DNA of 64,000 nucleotides from Fratercula arctica (Eukaryota > Chordata > Aves > Charadriiformes > Alcidae): positions 38,526,727 through 38,590,726 of the forward strand of contig CANTUZ010000001.1 of assembly GCA_947846985.1 (NCBI GenBank). Direction: 5' to 3'. A program made the position numbers and the translations under genes. Position 1 is the stretch's first letter. The number at the start of each line of letters is the position of its first letter. Below the pieces are notes generated by a model that was given only the letters and a program-made list of their open reading frames with translations, made no database searches and had not been told where the DNA came from. Positions 12,950 through 23,689 of the stretch are shown piece after piece.

Positions 12950-14142
12950 CAAACTTAAAAGTAAATAGGCAGATCTCAGCCCTGCCACTTCATAACAAAT
13001 TATTTCACTAAAATTTTAGGGAGGTTGGGGGGGCTTTTTTCTGTTAATGAGAAAGTAAATAAATAATGGGTAAATAGACAGTAATTTTATCTCTAAATTA
13101 CCTAGTAGCAAATTTTAAAATATTTTGACCTTATTTATTGTAAAATATTTCTTTTGACCAATCACTTTCTTGACCCCGTTTTATTGACAAATATGTAGCA
13201 TTTAATAAGTTTTCCTACAATATATCAGCTACATGGTAGAGATTTTGATCAGTGTTCTGCTACAAACATTTAAGATTACAGGTCTGGAACTCAGCTTCTG
13301 AGACAATTCCTGAAATAGTCAAGCACAACTCCCAAGTTCAATGAACTTATTTTGAGTAAACTTATTTATTAAAATGCTTGCGAGCCATGAACTCAGACGT
13401 AGGTATAGTCAAGCAAGTTGATTTATAAAGTCAGATGAATATTCATGGTCAGCATTTTGTACACTGTGCTCTCAAACCAACCTCCTGGTGCCAAGAGAAG
13501 CCAGTGGAACAACCAGTACATCCTGAAGTGTGCCCAGAGACTCCTGCTTTCCTCTCTTGCTTAATCAAGAGGCAGTACAATTGTTTAGTAAAACCTGAGT
13601 GCTCAGTATCCTAAGAGACTTCTGTTTACCTTCAGCCATCTTTTCACAACATTTTTTTTTTTTCTCTTCTCCACAGACCCCTTATTTCAGCCATTTTTCA
13701 GAAGATAGCACCATGAGTTCACAATTAAATCAGCTAAGACAAACAACGCTTTGCTTTGGTTTGTTCATTAACTTTTATGTATGTAGCTGTCTGTATTCTA
13801 TATGTGACCTACAGATATTTAGCTGGACTTGTGGATGCATGAGTCCAGTCAAGAATGTGGAATGGTACTCAAAGATAAATAGCAGACTGGGCAGGACATT
13901 TAAAGTAATCAAAGCAAGATGTTAAGGGGAATGTGGAAACACAAGAGAATTACATTTAAGGCTCCAGAGTCTAAGCTGAAAGCGGACACATCTCTTTCAT
14001 AGGATTCAGACTTACAACCTTTCATGCAGTAAGGAACTAAAGTCAGACCACCAGTCCCTTCATTCCTTGCTAACATCTCCTATTTGTCTTTCTCTCCACC
14101 TCCACACTAGTAGATAACCTTCATTTGTAGCATTGTTTTGAA

Positions 14143-14505
14143 TAGAATCATAGAAACACAGATTGGGTTGGGTTGGAAGGAACCTTAAAGATCATCCGGT
14201 TCCAACATCCCTGCCATGGGCAGGGACACCTCCTACTAGACCAGGTTGCTCAAAGCCCCATCCAGCCTGGCCTTGAACACTTCCAGGGATCGGGCACCCA
14301 CAGCATCTCTGGGCAACCTGTTCCAGTGTCTCACCCCCCTCACAGTAAAGAATTTCGTCCTTATATCTAATCTAAATCTACCTTCTTTTAGTTTTAAACA
14401 ATTACCTCGTCCTACCTGTTCAGGCCCTGGTAAAATGTCTCTCTCCATCTTTCTTATAAGCCTTCATTAAGAATTCAACAGTCACAATAATCTCTCCAAG
14501 TAGAA
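14143..14505 (-). mobile_element. CR1 LINE 3' fragment
   Basis: A 5'-truncated chicken-repeat-1 retrotransposon on the minus strand, with its 3' terminus at the left (around 14143), marked by the inverted ATTCTATGA-type end. The minus-strand frame at 14236-14448 encodes the end of the CR1 endonuclease/reverse-transcriptase protein, with the motifs FRLDIRTKFFTVRGVRHWNR and LEVFKARLDGAL. The 3' part (14145-14400) is well preserved; similarity fades after about 14470 and I place the edge near 14505. It is closely similar in inverted orientation to the CR1 at 15945-16206, so both belong to the same or neighbouring subfamilies. It is a dead copy. Confidence 0.92.
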
Positions 14506-15944
14506 CTATCCCTACTTAGGAGAAGAAGGCTGGAGACACTGTATGAAATGCAGTTCTGAAGTGAGAGTGTGTTACTCTTTCTCATCCTATCTATTTAAGT
14601 GTGCTTACAGTATTCATTAGAATAAAACCTCAGTCTCCTATAGGGACATGGTAACCAGCAAGTTATCAAGTTATTTTCTCTTTGCTGCAGTAAATACTTA
14701 ATCAAATATAAAATCTTATAATGGTGAAGCTGTTAGCATGTCATCACCACCAGTAACTTGAAGCACTATGGTAAAAATAGTCCAGTGGCTGAGGAATTCT
14801 TTTAAGTGGGAAAAGCATTAAGAGGAATTCTTCCCCCATCACAAAGAGTCGGAAGCTACGTCTGGGTACATTGTCTTCAGGCAATATTCCAGGTCATACT
14901 TTTTTGTTTGGTTTGGTTTTTTTCTGTTTTTGTTTTGGTTTTGGGGTTTTTTTTGTTTGTTTTTGGGGTTTTTTTGTGGTTTTTTTTTTTTAGTTTTTCA
15001 AAAGACAAACTCATGTTTTGGAAAAAAAAATCCAAATCACACACCACAGACAAGGCACTTAGGGCAACACCTAGACTAGACCATCTTGCTGAATGGTCTT
15101 AGATACTCTGGCAGTTGGTATATTATGTTGGAAATTGTGCAGGTGTTTATAAAGTGGCACAAATTGAGGGAAACTCACTAGTAGAAATGCAACAGCCCAG
15201 AAAATGTGTATGTTTCCAAGATTAAGTGGCAGGTATGGAGGGTTTCTGAAAGACACTTTACATAAAGTCATCAGTTTGGGGAAATGATCTCTAGCCTCAA
15301 GGCCAAACTGTGCAGAATGTCTCATTTCTACAACGTTTAGTTTTTTCTTCTTCGATAGCAGACTGGTGTGATCACAGCACATAGATTTTGGCCTGAGTTT
15401 CTGCTGGCACCATGCTGTGCCCCGTGGCTCCAAGACACAGTTATTTTCAAGGTATGTCTGCAATGGTGTGAGTGCTGTGCTGAAACTCGGAAGCATGGCT
15501 TTTGTTTACAGCTTGAAAGTGTAGAGGTGTGATGTGTGACCAGGTGGCAGGAAATAGTAGTTGGGGACCCTAAGGTGCAAAAGTTGGTTGTACAGTGTTA
15601 CAAGACTCTGTAAGATGAAGAAATACAAGTCTGTCTTGTGGGAGGATTCACTAGAGTGAACTAGCTGGTGCATTGTGCTAAGATTTTGTCTTTAAGAAAA
15701 GTTCTCCAAAACAGTCAAGAAGCATAATACCAGTTCTTTAGTGTGATGACAAGGTTTCAGTGCACAGATTTATTCACTGACCACCTTTCATTCAACATCG
15801 CAGGTACCCTTTTTTTGACATGAAATAGTTGCAAATGAGAGAGGGAAATGTTGAAATGAAATTTTGTCTCTGTGACAAATTATCAGCGCATTAGACTGTT
15901 GTTTCATTTTCAGTTTCACCAACAGAAGGTCTAACTATATATTT
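14506..15944. other. Spacer with T/G-rich tract, no recognised gene
   Basis: The segment between the two inverted CR1 copies. It holds a T/G-rich low-complexity tract at about 14897-14992 made of TTTTG and TTTGG units. A 141-codon minus-strand open frame lies at 15071-15496; it is the longest frame outside transposon sequence but shows no domain, signal peptide or repeat I recognise. The length is compatible with chance in a window this size, so I do not call it a gene. Confidence 0.55.
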
Positions 15945-16206
15945 AATGGTTTTAAACTAAAAGAGGGGAGATTTAGGTTAGATATTAGGAAGAAATTCTT
16001 TACTGTGAGGGGGGTGAGGCATTGGAAGAGGTTGCCCAGAGAAGTTGTGGATGCCCCATCCCTGGAAGCGATCAAGACCAGGCTGGATGGGGCTTTGAGC
16101 AACCTGGTCTAGTAGGAGGTGTCCCTGCCCATGGCAGGGATGTTGGAACAGGATGATCTTTAAGGTTCCTTCCAACCCAAACCATCCTATGATTCTATGA
16201 TTCTAT
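15945..16206 (+). mobile_element. CR1 LINE 3' fragment
   Basis: A 5'-truncated CR1 on the plus strand, about 260 bp. It starts near 15945, within the run that precedes the FRLDIRK-type coding block. It passes through the last codons of the reverse-transcriptase protein and ends in the short 3' untranslated region with two or three ATTCTATGA-type terminal units at about 16187-16205. Plus orientation is the minority state among the CR1 copies here. The coding block is broken and too short to function. Confidence 0.92.
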
Positions 16207-16910
16207 ATCTCTGGGTAACATTGCCTCCATATAACTTCACTTATATGGCTGTAGTTTCCTCAAAGCCTAGGCAGCATGTTTCATTTTGAAAATAGCACCT
16301 CTGGTGGCATTCACTTTGAGATCATATACTGAAATGTAGCTGACTCTATGCAAATATCATTATATGAGCCAGTGAATAAGACCCATTAAAAGGTTTCATT
16401 TATTTTCCTAAATGTAAATGGCTAGTGACATTTGAAATACCCTCTAGTATCACAGATATCACAGATACAGAAAGTGAGGAAACTCATGCCCTTCCAAGCA
16501 GTTCATGTGAGTTAGTGCATCTCAAAAACCATATGCAAAGGCAACTTAAACGAGTCAGTGTCAAACTCCATTGACTATATTGATTAGATTGTCAATGCCG
16601 TAAAGGGAGATTATTGAGCTAGTTCATATGTAGCTTACACGTAGGTACCTCAATCTTGTACCAAATCCCATTTGTTATGCTTGTATTGCTTACACTTTCT
16701 ATATTTTGAGAAAGGGTGTGAACTTAATTTAAAAGCTAAATTTTAACTTAGTGTTGCTAAAATGTTGAAAATAACAAATACTGCCTATACTATAAAATAT
16801 TACAAAAAATGAACCGCAGATATGAGCAGTAAATGTCAATCCCCCACTAACTGAATATAATTGCAATTTCCAAAATAGTGGCTCTGTTTCTAAAATTTCT
16901 AAATTATTTC
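16207..16910. other. Gene-free spacer
   Basis: AT-rich sequence between a CR1 and the ERVL-type LTR. I see no gene, RNA or repeat in it. Confidence 0.6.
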
Positions 16911-17098
16911 ACACTTGTGGTGGGTTGACCCTGGCTGGATGCCAGGTGCCCACCAAAGCCACTCTATCACTCCCCTCCTCAGCTGGACAAGAGAGAGAAA
17001 ATATAATGAAAGATTCACAGATTGAGATAAGGACAGGGAGATCACTCACTGAGTACCGACATGGGCAAAGCAGACTCGACTTGGGAAAATTAGTTTAA

Positions 17099-17104
17099 TT
17101 TATT
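17099..17104 (-). terminator. LTR polyadenylation signal
   Basis: AATAAA on the minus strand, about 180 bp from the 3' edge of the ERVL-type LTR. With the TATA-like box it fixes the minus orientation. Confidence 0.45.
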
Positions 17105-17467
17105 ACTAGTCAAAATCAGAGTACGATAATGACAAACAAAACCAAATCATAAAAACACCTTCCCCCCACCCCTCCTTTCTTTTCGGGCTTAACTTCACTC
17201 CCAAATTCTCTACCACCTCCCCCCTCAGCAGTGCACAGGGATGGGGTACAAGGGTTGTGGTCAGTTCATCACCAGTTGTCTCTGACGTTCCTATCTCCTC
17301 AGGCAGATGACTCCTCATACTCTTCCCCGGCTCCAGCATGGGGTTCCTGCCATGAGAGACAGTCCTCCATGAACTTCTGCAATGTGACTCCTTCCCACAG
17401 GCTGCAGTTCTTCATGAAATGCTATAGTATTGTCCTTTCCACAGGGTGCAGTCCTTCAGGAGCAGAC

Positions 17468-17632
17468 TGCTCCAGCGTGGGTCCCCCACAGGATCACAAG
17501 TCCTACCAGCAAACTTGCTCCAGCGTGGGCTCCTCTCTCCATGGGTCCACAGGTCGTGCCAGGAGCCTGCTCCAGCAAGGGCTACCCACAGCCCCACAGC
17601 CTCCTTCAGACATCCACCTGCTCTGGCATGGG
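17468..17632. repeat. ~50-bp degenerate tandem repeats inside the LTR
   Basis: Four units starting TGCTCC (17468, 17516, 17568, 17619) are spaced 48, 52 and 51 bp, with further weaker units at 17660 and 17699. They resemble regulatory-type repeats seen in some LTRs. They also explain the proline- and serine-rich chance frames across this stretch. Confidence 0.6.
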
Positions 17633-17804
17633 GTTCTCCATGGGCTGCAGGTGTATATCTGCTCCACGGTTAACCTCCATAGGCTGCAAGGGAGTCTCTG
17701 CTCCAGCACTTCGAGCACCTCCTCCCCCTCCTTCTTCACTGACTGGGGTATCTGCATAGCTGTTTCTCTCACATATTCACTCCTCTCTTCTTTTTTTTCC
17801 CCTT

Positions 17805-17812
17805 CTTAAATA
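17805..17812 (-). promoter_or_regulatory. LTR TATA-like box
   Basis: TATTTAAG on the minus strand, about 180 bp from the 5' edge of the ERVL-type LTR, a suitable position for its promoter. Confidence 0.45.
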
Positions 17813-17997
17813 TGTTATTTCAGAGACGCTAATACCATTGCTGATGGGCTCGGCCTTAGCCAGTGGTAGGTCTGTCTTGGAGCAGGTTGGCACTGGCTCT
17901 ATTGGACACAGGGAAAGTTTCTAGCAGCTTCTCGCAGAAGCTACCCCTGTAACACCCCCACGAACAAAACCTTGCCATGCAAACCCAATGCAACATT

Positions 17998-18837
17998 TCT
18001 TTGGTGTGCTTAGTGCTATTTATGAATTGGAGGAGCTGTGTTCGCCACATTTTTAGAATTGGATCAATAGGCTGGGAAACTGTGTTGCAGAGGAATGTTA
18101 TTAGGATACTAAAAACTGATTTGGTCTATGACTTTTTAGATGAAAGAACATTCAAATATGACTTAATGGGACTAAAAAAATTCAATGACTAAAAATACAT
18201 ATTTTTCACTTTTATGGAAAATATTTGTGAATCATACCAAATGAAAAAGAAGCAACGGTAGAAAGGTGTGCTTTAAAAGCTTTAAAATTTGTTATGAAAA
18301 AGGTGTCAGATCTTCATCTTCTCAAAGCCTGAGGTACAACCATAGTTTATAATTTATTTGGCAAGGTCAAATATTAATAAAAAAAATCTAAAAAAGTCTA
18401 TAAAGTCAAAATGATCTGATAAATTCACTAATATAGTCTCTTTAAAAGAAGTATGTGTTTTAACATTCGTATATATTGAGGTCATATGGAATTAATCACA
18501 TTGTATTTTTAGTAACAAGAGAGCTTATTTACATGCACCTCTATGTTGATAGTTCTTAAGATGACAGTGTAATCTCTGCCTTTTTTTTTTTTTTTTCTTT
18601 TTGTTATTTGGTATTTGCCTCTGTATGAAATTAATGTTATTTTTAGAAATAGATACACTTTTTCCAGTCAACATTTTTTCCAGCTCTGGGGCAAGATTCT
18701 GAACTGAACTGATGTCAGAGTTGTTCTCATGAAGTCAACCATATCACACAAATAGAGCAGAACAGATATTCACAACAGCATGGTCTCTGTCTCCCTCTCA
18801 CACAGGCACACTAGAGTACATAAAAATTAGCTTTTGT
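17998..18837. other. Gene-free spacer
   Basis: AT-rich sequence with a T run at 18581-18596. I see no gene or recognisable repeat. Confidence 0.6.
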
Positions 18838-19690
18838 GGAATCATAAAGCTGGAAAGGACCTAAAATAGCTGCTTAGTCCATCTTTCTGCTCAAAAAAAA
18901 GTATCAACAATTTCTGCATCATTGTTTGTAGATGTTGTCTAGTCCATTCTTAAACACTTCCACAGTAGTGCCTCCAAACCTTCCCACCCACATTATTTCG
19001 GAGTTTTATTATCTTGCCATTATTTTTTCCAATGACAGGGATGACTCAAGGTTATTTACAATCTGCTGTATCCCTGCCTGAAGGTCTGCACAACTTCTAG
19101 CTAGAGTTCTTTTCTCTCCATACCTATGCAGTTATTTCTGCCTAAACTTAATGTATTTCATGTAACATATTTCATGTAAACTACTGAATCATGTAAAAAT
19201 TCACCCCATTTTTCATTCCTTTAATATTTAAAAAACCTTTTGAATTCCATTCCTGTCCTCTAATGTACTTGCAGTTTATCCTAGCTTGATATCAACTGCA
19301 AAATGAATGGTCATATTCATGGTTTAAGGTCATTAAGTCAAATACTGAATAGCAGCTGTCCTGGGACAGAACCATAAAGAATTTCATCTGATAAATCCTT
19401 CAGTTTTGACGGTGAACCATTAATATTCTCTGACTGTATATTTCCAATTAGTTTTGCAATCATCTTATCATGCATGCATTTAAACAATTTTCTTTAGCTT
19501 GCATGTGATGCTGACACGCAAAACAATGTAAAAAACTTTACTGAAGCCAAACATACAACTCTAATATATTGCTTCCTTTTTGTCTGTAGGGCCTGTTACA
19601 TTATACTAGGAAGAATTAAATTGATTTGACATGATTTGCTCTTGACTAATCCGTGTTGGCTGTTACTTACTGCAGGTCTAAAGTGCACTG
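18838..19690 (-). mobile_element. Ancient decayed CR1-like LINE
   Basis: A heavily mutated CR1-superfamily element on the minus strand. Its 3' edge lies at about 18838 with a GAATCATA-like start followed by the CTGGAAAGGACCT block typical of CR1 3' untranslated regions. Blocks at 19251-19330 and 19360-19680 follow the order of the reverse-transcriptase region of old amniote CR1 elements, including the antisense equivalents of the stretches just after the catalytic motif. An internal deletion is likely between about 19140 and 19240. No open frame survives. Divergence is much higher than in the CR1 copies at 14143 or 21240, so it probably predates the modern bird subfamilies. Confidence 0.7.
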
Positions 19691-21239
19691 ACTAAAAGGC
19701 TGTACTTGTAAAATCAGAAAAGACCGTGTCACAAGATGACACTGTCCAATGCATCTTGCGATTTCTTTTATTAAGGCTTAGAAGATGTTACCCTTTCCAG
19801 GGATTTTATGACAAAAAATGTCACCTGGCATCTTCCTAATCCTAAACTGTATCTTTTGGGAAAATGCCACAAAACAATGTTTGAAGGGAGAAAAGTTGAA
19901 ATAATGGTTTCAAACTTTATTTAGAGCCTAGAGAACTAGACAGAGAAAAATTGTTGCTGTTCAGTAGATTAATAGTTTATCAGATTACCAGTATTTTGCC
20001 TCCATGAAGTGAATCCCCATGCTGCCACTTGCTAATATTACACCTATGTCAGTCACCAGTACATAAACTCATCTGAATCTGACCTTGATCTAGTCTAGAT
20101 TTTGGCCTTCTGACACAGGCCAGAAGCAAACTTATTCCTTAGAAGGTAGTGTTCCTCTGGCCTGCAAGATCTGTAGATCTGGATGGACAGTTTTCCACCC
20201 TTCATAGTCTACATTGGTGCTCAGAAGTCACCTGTGAAGTGTAAATACTCTTAGGAAGTGGAGTAAATGACTCTGAGCTTCTAATTCTTCATGGGACAAA
20301 AAAGAGAAAAGTAAACAGCACTACCATCACACCTCAATTTATAAAGAGAAGTGTGAGACCTAATCAGTTACTGGAAAAAAGTCATCTATGCATGTTTTCA
20401 GGAGAAATGTCAAGGTGACAGATTCTGAGCGTAAGAAGGCATTTCTCTGTGCCTTAGGAAAAGCATTTGAGAGTTCAGTGCCTACAAAATTCTTTCCTTG
20501 CTAGGTAGCTGAAGGTTAACTTTATATTTCTACAGTTTTTGGTGGCATATCAGGCTTCTATTTGCCTTCACTGCATCACTACAGACTGGCTTTTGTCCAT
20601 ACCATGCAAGTCTCAGGGATATTTGATCTATTTGATCATGTGCTTTCTGCATACATAGGCATAGTCCTGCTTTGATGCGATAACTCTCTCTGCATTCCTG
20701 ATGGACACCTGTGGCAAAACCTTGTTCCTGATTTGTCTGGAAGGGTATGAAGTCTATCAGGATTTCACAAGGACTGTATAACTCATATCCAAAGTGTGTT
20801 GATTCCATCACAAAAAAACCCAACCCAAAGCCTACTTTCAGTGCATCTCTGGGATGCTGTGCCACCTGGCTTCTCCAGTGGGAGACTGGTGTCATTAAGT
20901 GCCTTCTAACAAGAACAGACTAAGTCTTTGGTGTGTTGGGATCACCCACTACATAGTGCAGCCACATTCTCATTGTGACAGAAGGCAATTCCTTGGTCAG
21001 TACTTTCTCCATGAATGGTATGGAAATTTGAAGCATAGCACAAGCTTCTGAACATCATTTTAGGTGCCAGAAACTACATTTTAGGTGATACCGTACTTAA
21101 TTATTAGCTCTGAAAAATCATGGTATTGGATCACAAAAGTCATATTGTGGTTGTACCCTTGAATTTTATTGACAAATGAAATGAACAAATTTAACTCCAT
21201 GAGTTATGTGCAAAAATATTAAGTAGAAGGAAGTTTCTG
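19691..21239. other. Gene-free spacer
   Basis: No supported gene. A 121-codon minus-strand open frame at 20530-20895 has no recognisable domain and is compatible with chance. A short repeated ATTTTAGGTG string occurs near 21058 and 21080. Confidence 0.55.
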
Positions 21240-22347
21240 ATCATAGAATCATAGAATTGCTTTTGTTGGAAGAGACATTTAAGATCATCGAGTCCAACTG
21301 TTAACCTAGCACTGACAAGTCCACCACTAAACCATGTCGCTCAGTGCCACATCTACGTGTCTTTTAAATACTTCCAAGGATTGTGACTCAACCACTTCCC
21401 TGGGCAGCCTGTTCCAATGTTTGACAGCCCTTTCTGTGAAGATATTTTTCCTAATATCCAATCTAAACCTCCCCTGGTGCAACTTGAGGCCATTTCCTCT
21501 TGTCCTATTGCCTGTTACTTGGGAGAAGAGACTGACCCCCACCTCTCTATGATCTCCTTTCAGGTACTTGTAGAGAGCAATAAGGTCTCCCCTCAGCCTC
21601 CTTTTCTCCAGGCTAAACAACCCCAGTTCTCTCAAACCCTGTTCATAAGACTTGTTCTCTAGACCCTTCATGAGCTTTGTTGCCCTTCTCTGAACATGCT
21701 CCAGCATCTTGTAGTCTTGTAGTGAAGGAGTCAAAACTGGACACAGTATTCAAGGTGCAGCCTCACCAGTGGGACAATCACTTCCCTAGTCCTGTTGGCC
21801 ACACTATTCCTGATACAGGAACAGAATGCCATTGACCTTCTTGGCCACCTGGGCATACTGCTGTCTCATATTCAGCCGGCTGTCAACCAACACCCCCAGG
21901 TCCTTTTCCACTGGGCAGCTTTCCAGCCACTCCTCCCCAAGCTTGTAACACTGCATGGGGTTGTTGTGACCCGAATGCAGGACCCGGCACTTGGCCCTGT
22001 TGAACCTCATACAGTTGGCCTCAGCGCATTGATCCAGCCTGTAGAGCCATCCTACCCTCAAGGAGATCAACACTCCTGCCCAACTTGGTGTCATCTGCAA
22101 ACTTATTAAAGGTGCACTCGATCCCCTCAGCCAGGTCGTTGATAAAGATATTAAAGAGAAGCAGCCCCAATACTGAGCCCTGGGAAACACCACTTGTGAC
22201 CTGCTGCCAACTGGATTTAAGTCCATTCACCACAACTCTTTGGACCCGGCTATCCAGCCAGCTTTTTTACCCAGTGAAGCGTGCATCCATCCAAGCCATG
22301 AGTAGCCGGTTTCGCCAGGAGAATGCTGTGGGAAACGATGTCAGAAG
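21240..22347 (-). mobile_element. CR1 LINE, 5'-truncated, ~1.1 kb
   Basis: The 3' end lies at the left, with inverted ATTCTATGA units at 21241-21258; the 5' truncation is at about 22347. Minus-strand frames preserve the C-terminal part of the reverse transcriptase. One frame (22021-22233) carries GVSQGSVLG followed by the catalytic FADD motif at 22090-22101. Another (21804-22226) carries the downstream block ending in [13 protein letters not shown] third (21327-21734) carries [15 protein letters not shown] and [20 protein letters not shown] to the protein end. The frames are offset, so frameshifts have inactivated it. Its 3' untranslated region differs from that of the 14143, 15945 and 35770 copies, so it is another subfamily. 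Its 5' edge abuts a 130-bp segment that recurs 1.7 kb away. Confidence 0.93.
22090..22101 (-). other. CR1 reverse-transcriptase FADD catalytic motif
   Basis: The codons for Phe-Ala-Asp-Asp, the aspartate pair of the reverse-transcriptase active site, are intact on the minus strand. They sit 22 residues after the QGSVLG block, as expected in CR1. The protein as a whole is broken. Confidence 0.85.
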
Positions 22348-22477
22348 CCATGCTGGTGCTTTTCTCCTTGAATGCTTGAGCTACTAATGATCTTATCTCA
22401 ATAGAGCTACCTCTGACTGTAATTTTATATTTCTTATCTTTCTGCCCATTTTCTCACAGCTCTCTCTCGTAACTTAA
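22348..22477. repeat. 130-bp duplicated segment, copy A
   Basis: This segment matches 24043-24174 at roughly 94% identity by my manual alignment: about six substitutions and a 2-bp length difference. It runs from CCATGCTGG to GTAACTTAA. Its left edge coincides with the 5' truncation point of the CR1 at 21240-22347. Beyond its right edge similarity stops abruptly. Confidence 0.85.
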
Positions 22478-23689
22478 CTGCCCTTCCTCTTTTATTCGGT
22501 GTGTTTATTCCATGGTCAACATGTGAAAATAAACTCTGAAGTAAGCCCTGTATTTCTTTTACAAGAAATGAGCTGTCAATATAGGCACCAATTATAAAGG
22601 CCCAAGTGCACCCTCTCCCTTCATGAGGGTTTGGTGGCTTGCAAAGAACCCTGCCTATAGCTTTTATAGCCCTTATCATTTATATGAGTTCTGACTTTCT
22701 CTATATTAAGTGATAGACAAGAGGTAAGAATTGGGAGAGGACAGGTAGGTGAAAATCTCCAGAATGCACCCTCATATTCCACGCAAGGTTTCACCAATAT
22801 AAGTGTATAGGGAGGAAGAAATGCTCCCTCCTGGTAGTGGCAGGTGCTTTATTGCTCCTGCATTAATGTTTTCTGTGTTGCTGTGTAGCCTACTCAGGTT
22901 AAATCAGCGTTACATCTGCAGGGTCCCTCCTCCCTGAGCACAGGAGTATTCTCTTACAGTCTCAGTGGTACAGCAGAAAACCTCACTTCATGAGTCACTT
23001 CATGTGTTTTCAGCACAGTAACCAATGAATGGGACATGGGTTACAAATATTGTAATCCTATCAAAAATAATTGATAATCTTTTGTATGAAATTTTGCTTT
23101 TCTGCCTGTTTGATCTAGTTAATCTCAGCTACTCAAATATTCATGGAAAATAAACATGAAAAGGTAAAGAACCTGGCTGATCTGAAATTTGGTCTAGAAT
23201 CTCAATAAGCAGTTCCATTTCTGTTTTCTTTAAGATTCACTCAGTTGTAGAAAGAAAGCTAATGCTCATGCAACTTTTAGCTGCCAGCATTTCTGCTAAA
23301 CCAGTAGCTTTTAGAAACCCCAGGGAATGCTACGGATGGGGAGAAAACACTCATGAGTTTTAAATTTGTTTTGCTTACCATACATCAGCACTTCCTTGAA
23401 AAGGTAGGTGATATTAACCTTCTTCAGATTAGGTCTCCTATTTTTATCTTTCCTCTGGGAAAGTAACTAAAAAACAAATACTCAAAATTTTATGTAGAAA
23501 GTAGGTATTAGAAAGGACACAATTCTGCCATAAAAGGCCAAAACTCTGATACTTTGGCTACTACCATGCTTGTCCTTATTTTCATTTTCTGATTTCCCTA
23601 TGCAGTGCTCATGGAGGAAAACATGATAAGGGATTGTTTTTCACTGAACTGTGCTACCTCTCCTCTTTAGGATCAGTTTATAAAGGCTT
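22478..23689. other. Gene-free spacer between duplicated segments
   Basis: No gene or clear transposon is visible here. An 81-codon minus-strand frame at its start (22434-22679) overlaps copy A and has no family signature. Confidence 0.55.

Larger units (their letters stand above)
6852..14142. other. Gene-free segment, mostly unique sequence
   Basis: I find no coding gene, structured RNA or clear transposon in this stretch. Its open frames are under 110 codons and do not resemble known domains. It holds a small TATTAGAATACTA tandem repeat near 7.95 kb, a 28-bp direct repeat near 12.4 kb, a TAATTA cluster near 11.15 kb and a 31-bp T run at 11568. Part could be conserved non-coding DNA, which only cross-species alignment can show. 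Confidence 0.55.
16911..17997 (-). mobile_element. ERVL-type solo LTR (TguLTR5-like)
   Basis: The LTR spans 16916-17992 (about 1077 bp), from TG to CA, with an imperfect 5-bp target duplication: ACACT at 16911-16915 and ACATT at 17993-17997. On the minus strand it shows a TATTTAAG box at 17805-17812 and an AATAAA signal at 17099-17104, giving minus orientation. From memory its ends match the large avian ERVL LTRs common in songbirds, one edge carrying GGTGGGTTGACCCTGGC. Between the TATA box and the poly(A) signal (in the transcript region) are degenerate units starting TGCTCC at 17468, 17516, 17568 and 17619, about 50 bp apart. A 192-codon plus-strand open frame (17231-17809) runs antisense through the LTR and is not a gene. 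No internal retroviral sequence is present. Confidence 0.8.

Noticed and set aside
14897..14992. T/G-rich tract as a retroposon tail or telomere-like repeat
   Set aside because: Units are irregular TTTTG/TTTGG, not a telomere repeat, and no retroposed body is attached.
15071..15496. 141-codon minus-strand open frame, the longest outside transposons
   Set aside because: No recognisable domain, signal peptide or repeat, and a rough estimate gives about one frame of this length by chance in six frames of a 64-kb AT-rich window. It would need conservation or transcript support.
17231..17809. 192-codon plus-strand open frame
   Set aside because: It lies entirely inside the ERVL-type LTR on the opposite strand; its serine- and proline-rich product reflects the repeated TGCTCC units.
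20530..20895. 121-codon minus-strand open frame
   Set aside because: Composition and sequence look random, no motif is recognised, and its length is within chance expectation.
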